The position numbers and the translations under genes were made by a program. Under the pieces are notes generated by a model. The model saw only the letters and a list, made by a program, of their open reading frames with translations, was not told the DNA's origin and made no database searches. Shown one piece after another: positions 21,046-32,050 of a stretch of DNA of 64,000 bases (positions within the stretch are counted from its first letter, which is position 1; the number at the start of each line of letters is the position of its first letter). The stretch is from Cepaea nemoralis (Eukaryota; Mollusca; Gastropoda; Stylommatophora; Helicidae). The stretch covers positions 186,001-250,000 of the forward strand of contig JACEFZ010028124.1 of the NCBI GenBank assembly GCA_014155875.1. Reading direction: 5' to 3'.

Positions 21046-22862
21046 TAGTTAGTTAGTTAGTCTTTCCTCTTGAGCCTAAGGCGGCGCATAGGGCAGAAGT
21101 CCTGTCTCTCCATGCCTGGCGGTTCGCTGCTATCTGTTGTAGATCTTGGATATTTACTTGGCCATTGAATGAGCCTTCTCTAATGATGGTTCTACGCAGG
21201 GTCTCTCTTGGTCTTCCCCGTTTTCTTTTCCCTACCGGTGACCATATGAGGGCTTGGTAGGGGAGTCTTGTCTTGTCCATTCTGAGTACATGGCCGATGT
21301 AGTTCCAACGGCGTCTTCTTATGAAATTGGATACTGTATCTTGCTTAGTCTCTTGTCTTATTTGCGAATTGGTTCTAAGACATTTGTTCTCAAAATTGTC
21401 TAATTTTTTATCTAAAGCTACCGTTGATTTCCAACTTTCACATCCATACGTTAACACTGGAATCACACAAGAGTTGAAGATTTTAAGTTTTGTGTGTTTG
21501 CTGAGTGTCTTTGACTTCCAGATGTTTGACAGTTTGTTGAAGGCACTAGATGCCAGTGCGATTCTAGTTGATATTTCTGGTGTTGAGTCCCCTGTGGATG
21601 TCATTTTGCTTCCTAGGTATGTGAAGCTGTTGACTTTTTCAAGAACGTAGCTGTTCAATTTGGTCTCATCTGAACTGTTGGTAAGATCAATAGTCTTTGT
21701 TTTTGTGGTGTTAATTTGGAGACCAATTGCCCTGAAACATTTTGGAGGTGGTTATTTTCTCTTGAGCATCCGAATGTGTTGAACTCAAAAGCACTATGTC
21801 GTCGGCAAAGTCCAGGTCTTCTAGAATTTTGTCAACCCAATGAATACCCATATTTGGTTGCTTGTGCATTTGCGCATGACCCAATCGATAGCTATTTCAA
21901 AAAGCATCGGTGATAAGACACAACCCTGTTTCACTTCCTGTTTCGACTGAGAACCAGTCAGAGTTGCCTGTTTCTGTCTTACGCAGCAACGTGTCTCTTT
22001 GTAGAAAGATTTTATGACGTTGGTATATTTGGTAGGAAAACCATAGATGTTAAGTAGATTCCAAAGTGAAGGACGGTGGATGCTGTCGAAGGCTTTTTGA
22101 AAGTCGACAAAGTTTGTGATTAATTTCGACTGGAATTCTACGGAGTCTTCAATGATTATTCTGAGGGTGAAAATGTGGTCTATGCATGACCGTTTTGGTC
22201 TGAAGCCTGCTTGTTCTTCTCTGAGCCTTTCATCTATCGCCTTTTTCAATCTCTCAAGTAACATGCTACAAAAAGTTTTCCTGGTACTGACAATAGAGTG
22301 ATACCACGCCAATTATTGCAATCAGACATATCGCCCTTTTTAGGCAGTTTGAAAATTACACCATCTTTCCACTGTTGTGGTGGGATTCGCTTTGCCAGAT
22401 TTCATTGATCAGCTGTAACAAACGTTGTAAGGTGTTCTCATCTGCTGCTTTGAGTATTTCTCCTGAGATTTCATCTTCACCAACAGCTTTGTTGTTCTTC
22501 AATTTTTTGGTGGCTGCTTTAATCTCTTCCATGGTGAATGACTCGCAGGAGGCATCCAGTGGGGGCATAGTAATTTCTCCATCCAGGTTCGGAACAGTGT
22601 CAGGCTGCGGTCTATTTAATATTTCTTTGAAATGTTCTGCCCATCGTTGCTTTTGAAGGTCATCGGATAACAGTTGATTGCCTTGTTTGTCTTTGATGGG
22701 TATATTTGGTGTAGGTGAGTGATTGCATAGTTGCTTCATGATATGGAATACGGCTCTGTTGTTTCCAGTTCTGGCAGCTGATTCGGCGTCGGAGGCCAGG
22801 CTGTGAATAAAGTTCTGTTTGTCTTTTCGTGCGCTTGATTTCACCTCTTTATCCAACATAGA
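21046..22862 (-). pseudogene. 5'-truncated LINE pol (RT and C-terminus)
   Basis: Minus-strand frames at 22859-22356, 22312-21821 and 21658-21053 read in order: a connecting region (KLKNNKAVGEDEISGEILKA), RT palm motifs (FRPKRSCIDHIFTLR, FVDFQKAFDSI, VKQGCVLSPMLFEIAID), and the C-terminal part (VNSFTYLGSKM, VLTYGCESW, GKRKRGRPRETLRRT). The RT FADD motif falls in the broken stretch near 21790. The 3' end is a (CTAA)n-type tail at 21047-21060. The apurinic endonuclease is missing. Two or more frame breaks make it inactive. Clade uncertain, not the RNase H type. Confidence 0.8.
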
Positions 22863-22884
22863 GATTTATATATATTGTGTGTAT

Positions 22885-22945
22885 TATTATTATGCCTTTT
22901 TAAAGCACAAACTATCGTCTGTCAAGACGGCAAGGTGCCAATGAA

Positions 22946-22950
<5 letters not shown>
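22885..22950 (+). mobile_element. 3' end fragment of the L2-like LINE family of 47160-48475
   Basis: ATGCCTTTTTAAAGCACAAA to AAGACGGCAAGGTGCCAATGAA is almost identical to 48419-48470, directly after the pol of that LINE. Only the terminal part is present, next to a (TA)n run. Confidence 0.65.

Positions 22951-23034
<84 letters not shown>
22949..23034. repeat. (TA)n microsatellite
   Basis: About 42 uninterrupted TA units, between a LINE 3' fragment and the 5' part of another LINE. Confidence 0.95.
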
Positions 23035-23037
<3 letters not shown>

Positions 23038-23366
23038 TTCTACTTAGAACCAAAACAATGTTTTCCCGTAGTGAATTTGAATAACGAAGTCCCCTCTGCC
23101 GTGCGTCCACCTTGACGAGGTAGAGGGGCTTGCGCGTTCCAATGACCCCAAGAGCTATGCCGACGGTAGCACAGCTACTGGTAGGGTCACCCATGTCGGA
23201 CAGGTCAAGGGAGAGGGACCAGACGAAGTGACGCACAAACCTGCTGCCTTGTAGGTAGACTGGGGACAGTCAAAGGCTAGGGAAAGCATCCCAAAAAATG
23301 CTTGTCGAAATCGGATGTACTGAGCCACAGGCTTGACAAAGAAGTGCAACGTAACTTTATCATTTC

Positions 23367-26300
23367 ATGATGCCACAGATGAAAATTAATCGTTATGGTG
23401 CTAATCCCGTGAAGTCCCATCAGGCGGTGATAGTGCCGGGCCCCCTGCCTCGAGGGGGTCCACCCATGACTACTGGTGGTCACCTTCCCCTGTGCTGTGG
23501 AGTCAAGGCACAGAGGAGTAGGTTAAGAGCTATTGACCAAATACCAAGGACACTCAACATACTACAGTGGAATGCCGAAGGAGTTTATAACAAGAAAGAA
23601 TCCCTGACACAGCGTCTTCATAAAGATAGAATAGATGTGGCATGCATTCAAGAGACACACCTCAACGCCAAGCGCAAATTTTCAGTCAGGGGATATCAGG
23701 CCACACGTTTCGACCGCGAAGGACATAAAGGAGGAGTTCTAATACTTACACGAAATACAATACCTTGCAGCGAAGTATCTGTGATCTCTGACAACCAAAC
23801 AGAAATTATAGGTGTTGATATAATGATAAAGGACGTGAAAATAAGAATTTACAATCTTTATAGCCCAGCAGATAAGGATCTTACACTCTCAAACATGAAA
23901 ATAACTGACACAAATTGCATTATTGTCGGAGACTTTAATAGCCGTTCAGAAAGATGGGGATACCCAGATACTGACAAAAGAGGAGATGAAGTGGAGGACT
24001 GGGAAATAGACTCAAATCTCCATCTACTCAACAAAGCGGATGACACACCGAGCTTCTACTCCAGAAGATGGATTACCACTTCTACTCCAGACTTAGCTTT
24101 CTGCACAGGAGACATCCTCCACAAAATCGACCGCCATGTGCTGGACCAATTAGCAGGTAGTGACCACAGACCAATCAAGCTTGTAATGAATATGGAGTAT
24201 GTTCCACAGGAGCAAAAGCCCTTGCCCCGCTGGAATTACAAACGAGCAGATTGGGACAGATTTGCCACACTAACAGACAAATATTGTGAAAACATAAATA
24301 CACGATATGGCAACATGAAGCAAATGGTGGAAAGTCTAAACAGAGCAATAATACAGGCAGCCACTGAGTCCATTCCAAGAGGAGCGAGGAAAAATTACAA
24401 ACCATACTGGACTGAAGAACTACAAAGTTTGGAGGACAAAGTTGAAGATGCCAGGAAGACAGCAGAGAGAGAACAAACAATTGAAGCGAACATCTCTCTC
24501 AAAGCCATCTCAGCAAAATATAAAAGAACAGTAAATCAAACAACAAGAGATTGTTGGAGGGAAAAAACAGAAAACCTGAATTTTGACAGGGATGGAAACA
24601 AACTATGGAAACTAGTGAAAGCCATGAACAATGAAGGACCTAGAAACAAACAAATAACAATTAAACAAGGAAATGCCTTGCTTACAGGAAAAAAGGCTGC
24701 AAATGCACTAATGGAACACTATGCCAGTGCAAACCACATTGATATTACAACCGAACAGAAGAAAGCAATCAAAGATAAACAGATACATCATAGTAATACA
24801 GAGACAGCAGCAGAATATATGATGGCAAATCTAACAATGGAAGAAATGGAACAGGCAATGAATACCCTAAAAAAGAAGAAATCACCAGGAAAGGATGGAA
24901 TCACAAATGAAATGCTAATAGGACTAGGGACAAAGGCAAAAAAGAAACTACTAGCAGTCCTAAATTACAGCTGGAAGAGGGGAATAGTCCCACAGGCATG
25001 GAAGGAAGCTATACTAATACCAGTCCCAAAGAAAGGAAAAGACCTGGAAGAACCAAATGGCTATCGACCTATCAGTCTACTTAGCTGTGTAGGAAAATTA
25101 ATGGAACGCATTATCAATGGCAGGCTAACATGGCATCTGGAAGAAAACAAACTCTTAACACCACACCAAGCAGGATTCAGAAAGTACAGATCCACTGAAG
25201 ATCAAATAACCTATATAGCTCAGGAAATAGAGGATGCCTTCCAAGAGAAAACGCACACACTAGCGGTCTGGATAGATTTAGAAAAAGCATTTGATAAAGT
25301 ATGGAAGGAAGGACTGAAAGTAAAACTGCAAAAAATGCATGTTTGTGGGAAAATGTACAAATGGATCAGCCACTACCTTGAGAATAGAACTGCCAGGACA
25401 AAAGTACAAGGACAAACCAGCAAAATGATGCTGTTGGAGCAAGGTGTCCCCCAAGGAGGAGTTCTTTCACCAACATTATTCCTAGCATATATAAACGACA
25501 TCACGGAAAATTTTCCAGCCAGAGTACACACATCATCCTTTGCAGATGACCTAGCCATATGGACATCTGAAGAATATATTAGTACAGCTAACAGCAGAAT
25601 ACAGCAAGCCCTATTAGCACTAGAGGACTGGTCAAAATCATGGCTAGTGAAGATAAGTGAGGAGAAAACATCATGCACAGTGTTCTCCCTCTCAAATAAA
25701 ACTCAGCAACCTAAGCTGGTATTGAATGGAAAAATATTGCGCCATGAAGAAAATCCAAACTATCTCGGAGTCACCTTTGATCGTCGCCTGACATGGAAAA
25801 CACAGGTTGAGAAAAATCGAACAAGAGCAAGGCAAAGAATGGCAATCATGAAAAAGCTTGCTGGTACAACGTGGGGAGCAGATGAGAAAGTTCTCAAGAA
25901 GCTATATACTGGACGGGTGAGGCCAGTACTGGAATATGGCATTGCAGCTTGGGCAACAGCAGCTAAGTCAAACTTTAACAAAATAAGTAGAGTCCAAAAC
26001 CAAGGAATGCGAATCATAACTGGAAGCCTGAAGACAACGCCTATTAATGAACTAGAAAAGATCACTTGTTTACAACCAATGCAGGACAGAAGAGATAGCA
26101 GAGCCCAGCAACAAGCAGAAAAATTTAGAAGATTGACAGACCACCCTATGTATAACAGGTTTAATGGTTTTGGAAAAGGAAGACTGAAGCGTAGCAACTT
26201 TGTAGAAACTGCAAAACGAAAGATTAGGGCAGATCCCATACTTAACATATCAACAGTCAAGCCCATTTACAATGCACACAACTTCCCAGCTTGGAGACAG

Positions 26301-26549
26301 CAGCAACTGCCTGAGATGATAGAAAACATTCCTGGTATTGAGAAAAAGAACACTCAGCATGAAACCAAAAGAAGAGAAATAACCCTAAACTACATAAAAA
26401 AACATTACCCAAGCAGCAATTGGACCCATGTATATACAGATGGATCAGCCAAAAATTCAATAGAGAATGGAGGAGGAGGAATTCTCCTAAATTTAAAAAA
26501 TGGAGTGAAAAAAAACACATTCAGTGGCAACTGGAAAGTTTTCAAGTAA
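23367..26549 (+). CDS. LINE ORF2: AP endonuclease and reverse transcriptase, RNase H cut by frameshift
   Basis: A start at ATG 23367 gives 1060 residues. The exonuclease-endonuclease-phosphatase domain spans about residues 63-270: ILQWNAEG, CIQETH, IYNLYSP, IVGDFNSR, STPDLAF and the catalytic GSDHRP. The RT spans about 500-770: NGYRPISLLSCVGKLMER, AVWIDLEKAFDKVW, LEQGVPQGGVLSPTLF and the active site SSFADDLAIW. RNase H begins near 1020 (VYTDGSAKNS). All EN and RT catalytic motifs look intact, so this is the best-preserved element here. It would nick target DNA and reverse transcribe its own RNA. The frame ends early because of an indel in an A8 run at about 26508-26515. Confidence 0.9.
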   Translation: MMPQMKINRYGANPVKSHQAVIVPGPLPRGGPPMTTGGHLPLCCGVKAQRSRLRAIDQIPRTLNILQWNAEGVYNKKESLTQRLHKDRIDVACIQETHLNAKRKFSVRGYQATRFDREGHKGGVLILTRNTIPCSEVSVISDNQTEIIGVDIMIKDVKIRIYNLYSPADKDLTLSNMKITDTNCIIVGDFNSRSERWGYPDTDKRGDEVEDWEIDSNLHLLNKADDTPSFYSRRWITTSTPDLAFCTGDILHKIDRHVLDQLAGSDHRPIKLVMNMEYVPQEQKPLPRWNYKRADWDRFATLTDKYCENINTRYGNMKQMVESLNRAIIQAATESIPRGARKNYKPYWTEELQSLEDKVEDARKTAEREQTIEANISLKAISAKYKRTVNQTTRDCWREKTENLNFDRDGNKLWKLVKAMNNEGPRNKQITIKQGNALLTGKKAANALMEHYASANHIDITTEQKKAIKDKQIHHSNTETAAEYMMANLTMEEMEQAMNTLKKKKSPGKDGITNEMLIGLGTKAKKKLLAVLNYSWKRGIVPQAWKEAILIPVPKKGKDLEEPNGYRPISLLSCVGKLMERIINGRLTWHLEENKLLTPHQAGFRKYRSTEDQITYIAQEIEDAFQEKTHTLAVWIDLEKAFDKVWKEGLKVKLQKMHVCGKMYKWISHYLENRTARTKVQGQTSKMMLLEQGVPQGGVLSPTLFLAYINDITENFPARVHTSSFADDLAIWTSEEYISTANSRIQQALLALEDWSKSWLVKISEEKTSCTVFSLSNKTQQPKLVLNGKILRHEENPNYLGVTFDRRLTWKTQVEKNRTRARQRMAIMKKLAGTTWGADEKVLKKLYTGRVRPVLEYGIAAWATAAKSNFNKISRVQNQGMRIITGSLKTTPINELEKITCLQPMQDRRDSRAQQQAEKFRRLTDHPMYNRFNGFGKGRLKRSNFVETAKRKIRADPILNISTVKPIYNAHNFPAWRQQQLPEMIENIPGIEKKNTQHETKRREITLNYIKKHYPSSNWTHVYTDGSAKNSIENGGGGILLNLKNGVKKNTFSGNWKVFK

Positions 26550-27219
26550 CTTCAAAGCAGAGGTAGAGGCTCTGAAAACTGCAGCAGAAATGCTCTTGAT
26601 GGAGGAAAATAAAGAGAAGCAAATAGCTATCTTCACAGATGCAAAGTCAGCTGTCTCAATACTGAAGAGCAATAACAGCACAGAAATAGCTGACCTAAGA
26701 GCAGCACTCCATGGTCTAAGCCAGAAATCCAAAAAAGTTGTAATACAGTGGATCCCATCACATTGCAGTATACCTGGAAATGAAGAGGCTGACAGACTGG
26801 CAAAAGAGGGCGGACGACTACCACAGCCTGACATAGACATAACTTACAATGAGGCAAAGAGGTTGATAAAAAGCACCTATAAAACCAAATGGGAATCAGA
26901 GCATCCAGGCCACCAGAAGGATGATGCATATTACAAACTCGACCGAAGAGAACAAGTAGCAATCTTCAGACTCCGCACAGGACATAACAGGCTGAAATAC
27001 CACTTGTTCAATAAACTAAAAATAGGAGATACCGATGAATGTAATTGTCGAACTGGAAAAATGACAGCAAAACATTTGCTGCAGGATTGCCCAATATATG
27101 CAGAACAGAGAAAGATATTTTGGCCCACACCTGCTTCATTTGAGGACAAGCTCTATGGAGATATCAACAAGCTCAAGTTGACCGCAGCTTACTTTAACTA
27201 CATACAGGTTGACATTTAA
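26517..27219 (+). CDS. RNase H and C-terminal domain of the same LINE, displaced frame
   Basis: Continues the RNase H domain in a different frame: SNFKAEVEALKTA supplies the catalytic Glu, IFTDAKSAV the next Asp, and IPSHCSIPGNEEADRLAKEG the terminal His/Asp region. After it come a conserved RTGHNRLKYHL segment and a zinc-binding-like CNCRTGKMTAKHLLQDC motif typical of the C-terminus of RNase H LINEs. It is not an independent gene; no ATG start is needed or evident. Confidence 0.85.
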
Positions 27220-27279
27220 AGGTGTATGAAGAAGTATTCAGACTGCCACACTTCATACCACAGGTATGTCGGTTACAAA

Positions 27280-27570
27280 AGCCTCCCAGAGGCATGAAAT
27301 GGAATATTGCTCAGGATAGCAAATCCATTACGTGGAAAGTCCGAATCAAAAGCTCACTGTGTGAGCTTCATAAAAGGTGGAAAAAGTGTCCTAGTGGCAC
27401 GAAATGGAATATTGCTTGGATAGCAAATCCATTACTGTGGAAAGTCCGAATCAAAAGCTCACTGTGTGGGCTTCAAATAAGGTGGAAAAAGTGTCCTAGT
27501 GGCACGAAATGGAATATTGCTCGGATAGCAAATCCATTGCGCGGAAAGTCCGAGTCGAAAGCTCACTGTG
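27280..27570 (+). repeat. ~106-bp tandem repeat, three copies, in the LINE 3' UTR
   Basis: ATGAAATGGAATATTGCTC...GATAGCAAATCCATTACGTG recurs near 27292, 27398 and 27504. The third copy is diverged at its end. No equivalent triplication is visible in the truncated copies, so it may be copy-specific. Confidence 0.8.
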
Positions 27571-28029
27571 TGGATGTCATCTGCACACTGCATTCTTCTG
27601 GTTTCCGGAAGAACAGCCTATGGTGAACGGAAGGCCCAATATACGGAAGTGAGGCTAAGCAGCCATGTGCAGGACGTGACGATTCCTTGGGTGAGCCCAG
27701 TACCAGAGCGCTGTGTGTTGGCTCTGCAATTATGGAAGCCTCCTTGGATGGCGGGGAATTCCCATGGTCTGCCCCTGCCTTCCCTTGAGGGCTGACCAGG
27801 ATGTCTTTGGCTGTTCTATATGGGCCAGCTAGGATGGGAGATAACACCACACCAGTGAGAGTCAAACGTCCTAAGAAACCCCCGGGAAGGTTAACCCGGT
27901 CAACAAATGCCTGCAGAAGTCGGATGTGTCGGCCTAACGGCGCAAGAACGCAGCTCTGCTGTAAACAGGCACAACGCAATCACATCCGGAAAAAAAACTC
28001 CGGATGAACGAAGAAGAAGAAGAATAATG

Positions 28030-28625
28030 AAGTCACAAACCATATATAGTACGATTTATTGCCTGGAACATTTTGCTGCATCTCGTCAGGTACTTACTGC
28101 AGATGTCACACAACGTAGAGTAAAATAATTAAGATTCATCGTTCAAGCTGAAATATACACATGTTCGCACAGTAATATCAGTTGTTTACAATGGTAATTT
28201 TAAATTGACTATCATGTTTTTCTGTCTGCACAAAATAGGCTTGTGCAGATGGATCATTATCGCTTCTGCAAACTTTAACAAACGACTATTTTGTGTATAA
28301 AACAAACGCGAAAAGCGCTGTCTCTGTCAATGACATGACCGGGTTTCCAAGACATGACTTGCAATGGACGATGCCAGAAGTTTATAATTGTGGTGTGTCA
28401 CTTCCCATGATCCCATTGCTTGTGTATAGTTTCTTGTCAACCCATTTTGGTAAGTGTTCAACAATCCTGGTGTGTAACTGCCTCTCTGTTCGGCCAGTGT
28501 AGGTAGACTCGCACCTGCATGTGAATTGGTAAATGCAGTTAGATGTGGCGTCCATGACCCGTTTGAGACCGGAAGTGGAGATAAATGTACACACTTTATG
28601 TCCTGAAATTAGGAAAATCATATCA
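28030..28625 (-). mobile_element. Penelope-like element 3' part: GIY-YIG endonuclease remnant plus hammerhead-like motif
   Basis: The minus frame 28621-28382 contains NCIYQFTCRCESTYTGRTER followed by QLHTRIVEH, matching the GIY-YIG endonuclease of Penelope-like elements (here YQF...YTG, with Cys pair and RIxEH). Traces of the C-terminus (FVQTEKHDSQFK) follow with stops near 28240. At 28090-28069 (-) CTGACGA and GATGCAGCAAAATG resemble a minimal hammerhead core with one substitution in GAAA. The RT domain is absent. Confidence 0.7.
28382..28621 (-). pseudogene. GIY-YIG endonuclease domain of Penelope-like element (partial)
   Basis: A 79-residue open segment. The GIY-YIG core is YQF and YTG, with the catalytic Arg in GRTERQLHTR and Glu in RIVEHLPKW. 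In Penelope-like proteins this domain follows RT and nicks target DNA. The segment begins within the element and lacks its own start; the frame breaks after DTPQL. Confidence 0.7.
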
Positions 28626-28737
28626 AATTTTTATACTGATTTACCGATACTCATATGTGAATATCTCCGCTTAGAATTGACATACAGGCATCACTGAGGT
28701 ATCATTAGATTTGGTTTTTCAAGGCATATCATCTGTG
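28626..28737. repeat. Dispersed repeat C
   Basis: AGAATTGACATACAGGCATC...GGTATCATTAGATTTGGTTTT is related to 42600-42660 in the same orientation. Identity unknown. Confidence 0.35.
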
Positions 28738-29690
28738 ACATTTTATCATCAGTTATCAGTTGGGGTATCTTCATTGCACTCCGGACATGTCCATAGGTGC
28801 TCAGATCCTCCCCCCAGCATATGCATCAGCGTCCGGTGGCTAATAGTGCCAGTTCTGTGTTGGTTGACGAGGCGCTTTGTTTTCCCGATGTACCTCTCGC
28901 GTCTGGCTGTGCCGATTCTTACTCCCAAGTCTTTCATCCTGGACAGCGATGTGGAATCACTGACGTCAAAGTCCTCTGTTCTCGCCATATCTTTGAGGAC
29001 ATTAATAACATCAGCACGATCCATGGGCTCGCCATCTACAGGGGGGAGCCAGCCAGTTTATCAGCTCGTTCATTTCCCTCGACTCCTGCATGTCCCGGGA
29101 CGAAGATGAAGGTGACTTTACGGACAACAGACTTCCGCAGCGACTCAGTCCACTGTCTACGTACAGAACCAGCTTCGACCTTCTGAATCATGCTCATTGA
29201 ATCACTTAGTACACACACGTTGGTATAAAGCTGTGATTCCAGCCATATGAAAGCCTGTGTAACTGCCATCACCTCCATCGTCATGCTGCTCGTGGTCATA
29301 GAGTGGGCACCACTGGATTCTTGAACGATTCGGCCCGCTGAACGGGCTGTAAATGCCCACGCACTTCTCTGCTGCTTTACAACAGTTCCATCTGTATAGA
29401 TGAGCACTTCGGGGCTATCTGAGTGTTCATAGATGAGCGCGTTAACCTCTGCATTGACAGTGGCAGGGTTCTGCTCTCTGCACCGTCTGTCAAGTGTGAT
29501 AATGCAGGAGAAAGTGCACTTAAAAGCTGGAGGCACCGGCACCCATTCCTTGCCGGGGTTGATACTGGTAAGACTGCAGACCTGTCTGACGACATCTTCC
29601 GCCCGACCCATCCATGACTTGCCCCTCTTTAGCCTGTCACCCTTTTCTCTGCATAAAGTGCATGACAAAAATGCATGACATTTTATCACT
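28738..29690 (-). pseudogene. 3' fragment of RNase H LINE, family of 32.1-35.9 kb
   Basis: The minus frame 29689-29036 has an RNase H domain: LIYTDGTVV, MTMEVMAV, VLSDSMSM and FVPGHAGVEGNERADKLAG. The C-terminal region (28749-29024) has shifted frame and ends in SEHLWTCPEC, a cysteine motif. Similarity to the copy at 34806-35900 begins around KGDRLKRGKSWMGRAEDV, so it is truncated there. Non-functional. Confidence 0.8.
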
Positions 29691-29940
29691 CATCATTCAC
29701 TCCACGTTGTACCAATAACTCAGAAAGGATAAACGCGCACCATCCTTACACAAAATTGCATCGTTCATGAATCCTGTCACTTCTAAGAATAGACATGCCA
29801 GCTTTATGACATGAGAGGTCGTGTTCAAAACTCAATAAACGATTGGAGGAAGGCATTGGGTGAAGCGTGCCGCAATGCATGACGGTATCGCGCAACACTG
29901 TTAGAGCCGCATTTGGTGAAAGATATTCCAGGACAAAGGG
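29691..29940. other. No recognisable feature
   Basis: Short unique-looking interval between a LINE fragment and a SINE. Confidence 0.3.
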
Positions 29941-30304
29941 GGCTGAGTGGCCTCGGGGTATGGTGTCCGCCTTGAGTGCTGGAGGTCCCGGGTTCAGGCC
30001 CGGTGAGGACCGGGACTTATTTTAAAAATCCACCTGGACTTCCAGTAATAAAATTTCCCCTGGTCTCTGGGTAGTGAGATCGGACGCCCGTGTGTATTGT
30101 TGCGCATGTAAAAAATCCCTTGGCAGTTGGAAAATTTCGAGTTAAAAATCTACCTAAAGTATTTCAGGATCCTCGCCGTTGCAACAGAGTTCGTGCATCG
30201 AGCTGAGTTTCTCCAGACTCAGGTTTTGAGTTAGGAGGAAAACGGAGCACTTATGGGTTAAACCGTGTGCCGTGATGTTGATCCAACGACTAAACTAAAC
30301 TAAA
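29941..30304 (+). mobile_element. tRNA-derived SINE with a LINE-related tail
   Basis: Head at 29941-30010: A-box-like TGGCCTCGGGGTATGG and B-box-like GGTCCCGGGTTCAGGCCCGG, as in a tRNA promoter for RNA polymerase III. The body at 30168-30205 shares GAGTTCGTGCATCGAGC with the 5' end of the LINE at 32.1 kb, and the tail ACGGAGCACTTATGGG...TGATGTTGATCC resembles that LINE family's 3' end (52785-52835). It ends in (TAAAC)n. Flanks CCAGGACAAA and CCAGGAGAAA may be an imperfect target duplication. Confidence 0.75.
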
Positions 30305-32050
30305 CCAGGAGAAACAAGGTGTTTTCTAATGGAGTATTATTTTTGCTGAAGCCCCTCATGAAATTGGGTAAGAATAGCCTCTGACATCGGATTATGATGA
30401 TAACGTGAAGGTAACCTGTGTACCGTGAGTTTATATGTGTGTGTACAGTTTCAGCACATTGAAATATTCTTCCTTATTTGAAGATAGTCGTCATTTTGTT
30501 CCTGTCTGACGCAATGGCTGCTGCTGTCAGCACCTCCACTGAATATGTTCAATCTAATCTGTAATCTTCCAGTCTATGAACCCATGCATTCATGTGCACT
30601 GAACTAAATACTGTAGGAGGAGGCCTGTCTCGGCAATATCATGCTTTCTTTAACATGGAACCTGCTAGTCTCTATCATAGAGCCTGGTTTTTGTAAGGAC
30701 AATCTTTGCCTTCTGCAGGCTGGCCATAGCCTTCTAGCAACACAGTTAATCTTAAACCCAAACAGAAATGAGAGAGAGGGAGAGAATGAATGTCTCCCCC
30801 TTCTGTCTTTATTTGTTAGTGGCATTGAGAGAGATTTATGTGGTTTTGGTGATCAGGTCCAGCTGGAATAACATGCTGTGATATGTATCGTGCAGAGTTG
30901 TTTAAGGACTAAATACAGCCTATTGCACTCATGACGAAAACTGATGTCAAGCTAACTGACCAGACTAGGGACACAAACCCTTTGTCCCCAGCTTAGGCAG
31001 AAGGGACAAGATGCATGTGATTCAGGCAAGGAAGAAGAAGATTATCATTAGAATGAGAGAGAGAGAGCTTGTGCTTGTCCATCTCATATCTATATCTGTG
31101 TGTACATGTTATTGTCCATGAAATGAGAGACAGTGTGAACTTCCACAATGAATATTTCACCTGTGAATTAATATATCTAATTCATGAACATAATTATAAC
31201 TGTACCAACTTAAGAATGAAGATATCCAGGATATGCTTTCATGGATTATACTTCCAACCAGCATGGGGAATATCATTTAGAATATCACACCCCTGTTAGG
31301 TGGAGTAAGTAAATGAAGATGTTCATCATATGCTTTCATGCACTGTACTTTTAATCAGCATGGGGAATATCAGTTAGAATATCACACCCCTGTTGGGAGA
31401 GTAAGTAAAGGAGGGGAAATTGCAGGAGAGGTGAAAGACACTTGAGTCACATATGAACTGTAAACATGCAAATAACCAATCTGATGCAGCCCTGATTTAG
31501 AAATATGAATTTATGTGAATGATCATACCATCACAGCTTTCATTCTGTCACATTGCTGTTTAGGTTCTAACCCTGATGTGTATGTTTCCTCATATAATTC
31601 TCCATCAGACGTCTAAGCCTTGTCATTCTCTAATGTCTGTGTCCTCTATGAGAATATCAGTACAATCAGACCATTATAATCCACAAGAGAAAAAGAAGAT
31701 ATGGCTTTGCAGATGGATATTGCCAACAACAGTTTAGGTTGGTCCAGTACAAAGGAGAGACACACTGCAGTAGATCTCACTTGCAGGTACTGCCTGATTC
31801 TTCTACCTGTAGCCCCCTTTTCATTCTTGTCAACTGCACTAACAACTTCAGTTTGACCAAATATGAATAGGAGCATTATATTTATTCAATTAGTGAGGAA
31901 AGACAGTGTTCGCAATATAAATAGAGGGATAGACGGATGAATAAAGGACGGACAAATCCAGTACAAAATGCCGGGATTAGTCTGAGAAGAAATTAGGAGA
32001 AGCTTAGCATTGTGTCTGAGTATTGGTCAGTTTTCCCCGAGTCTGTTGTG
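30305..32050. repeat. Non-coding interval with a ~100-bp local duplication
   Basis: 31225-31308 and 31325-31400 share CATATGCTTTCATG...CAGCATGGGGAATATCA...AGAATATCACACCCCTGTT. (GA)n is at 31056-31068. No gene could be supported. Confidence 0.5.

Larger units (their letters stand above)
23070..28025 (+). mobile_element. Near full-length LINE with endonuclease, RT and RNase H (I/Jockey-type)
   Basis: The structure is a 5' UTR (23085-23366), a 1060-codon frame, a frame-shifted RNase H end to 27219, and a long 3' UTR with a three-fold ~106-bp repeat and a GAA-rich 3' end near 28007-28022. The 5' UTR block (GTAGAGGGGCTTGCG...GGTAGGGTCACCCATGTCGG) recurs in reverse at 49790-50000. 3' fragments of the family are at 14047-14935 and at the right edge of the window. 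No ORF1 is found upstream. RNase H places it in the I-like group of LINEs, which is inference. Confidence 0.85.

Noticed and set aside
29941..30010. A genuine tRNA gene
   Set aside because: A/B boxes are present but the cloverleaf cannot be completed and a SINE body and tail follow; same for the heads at 54099, 60917 and 63013.
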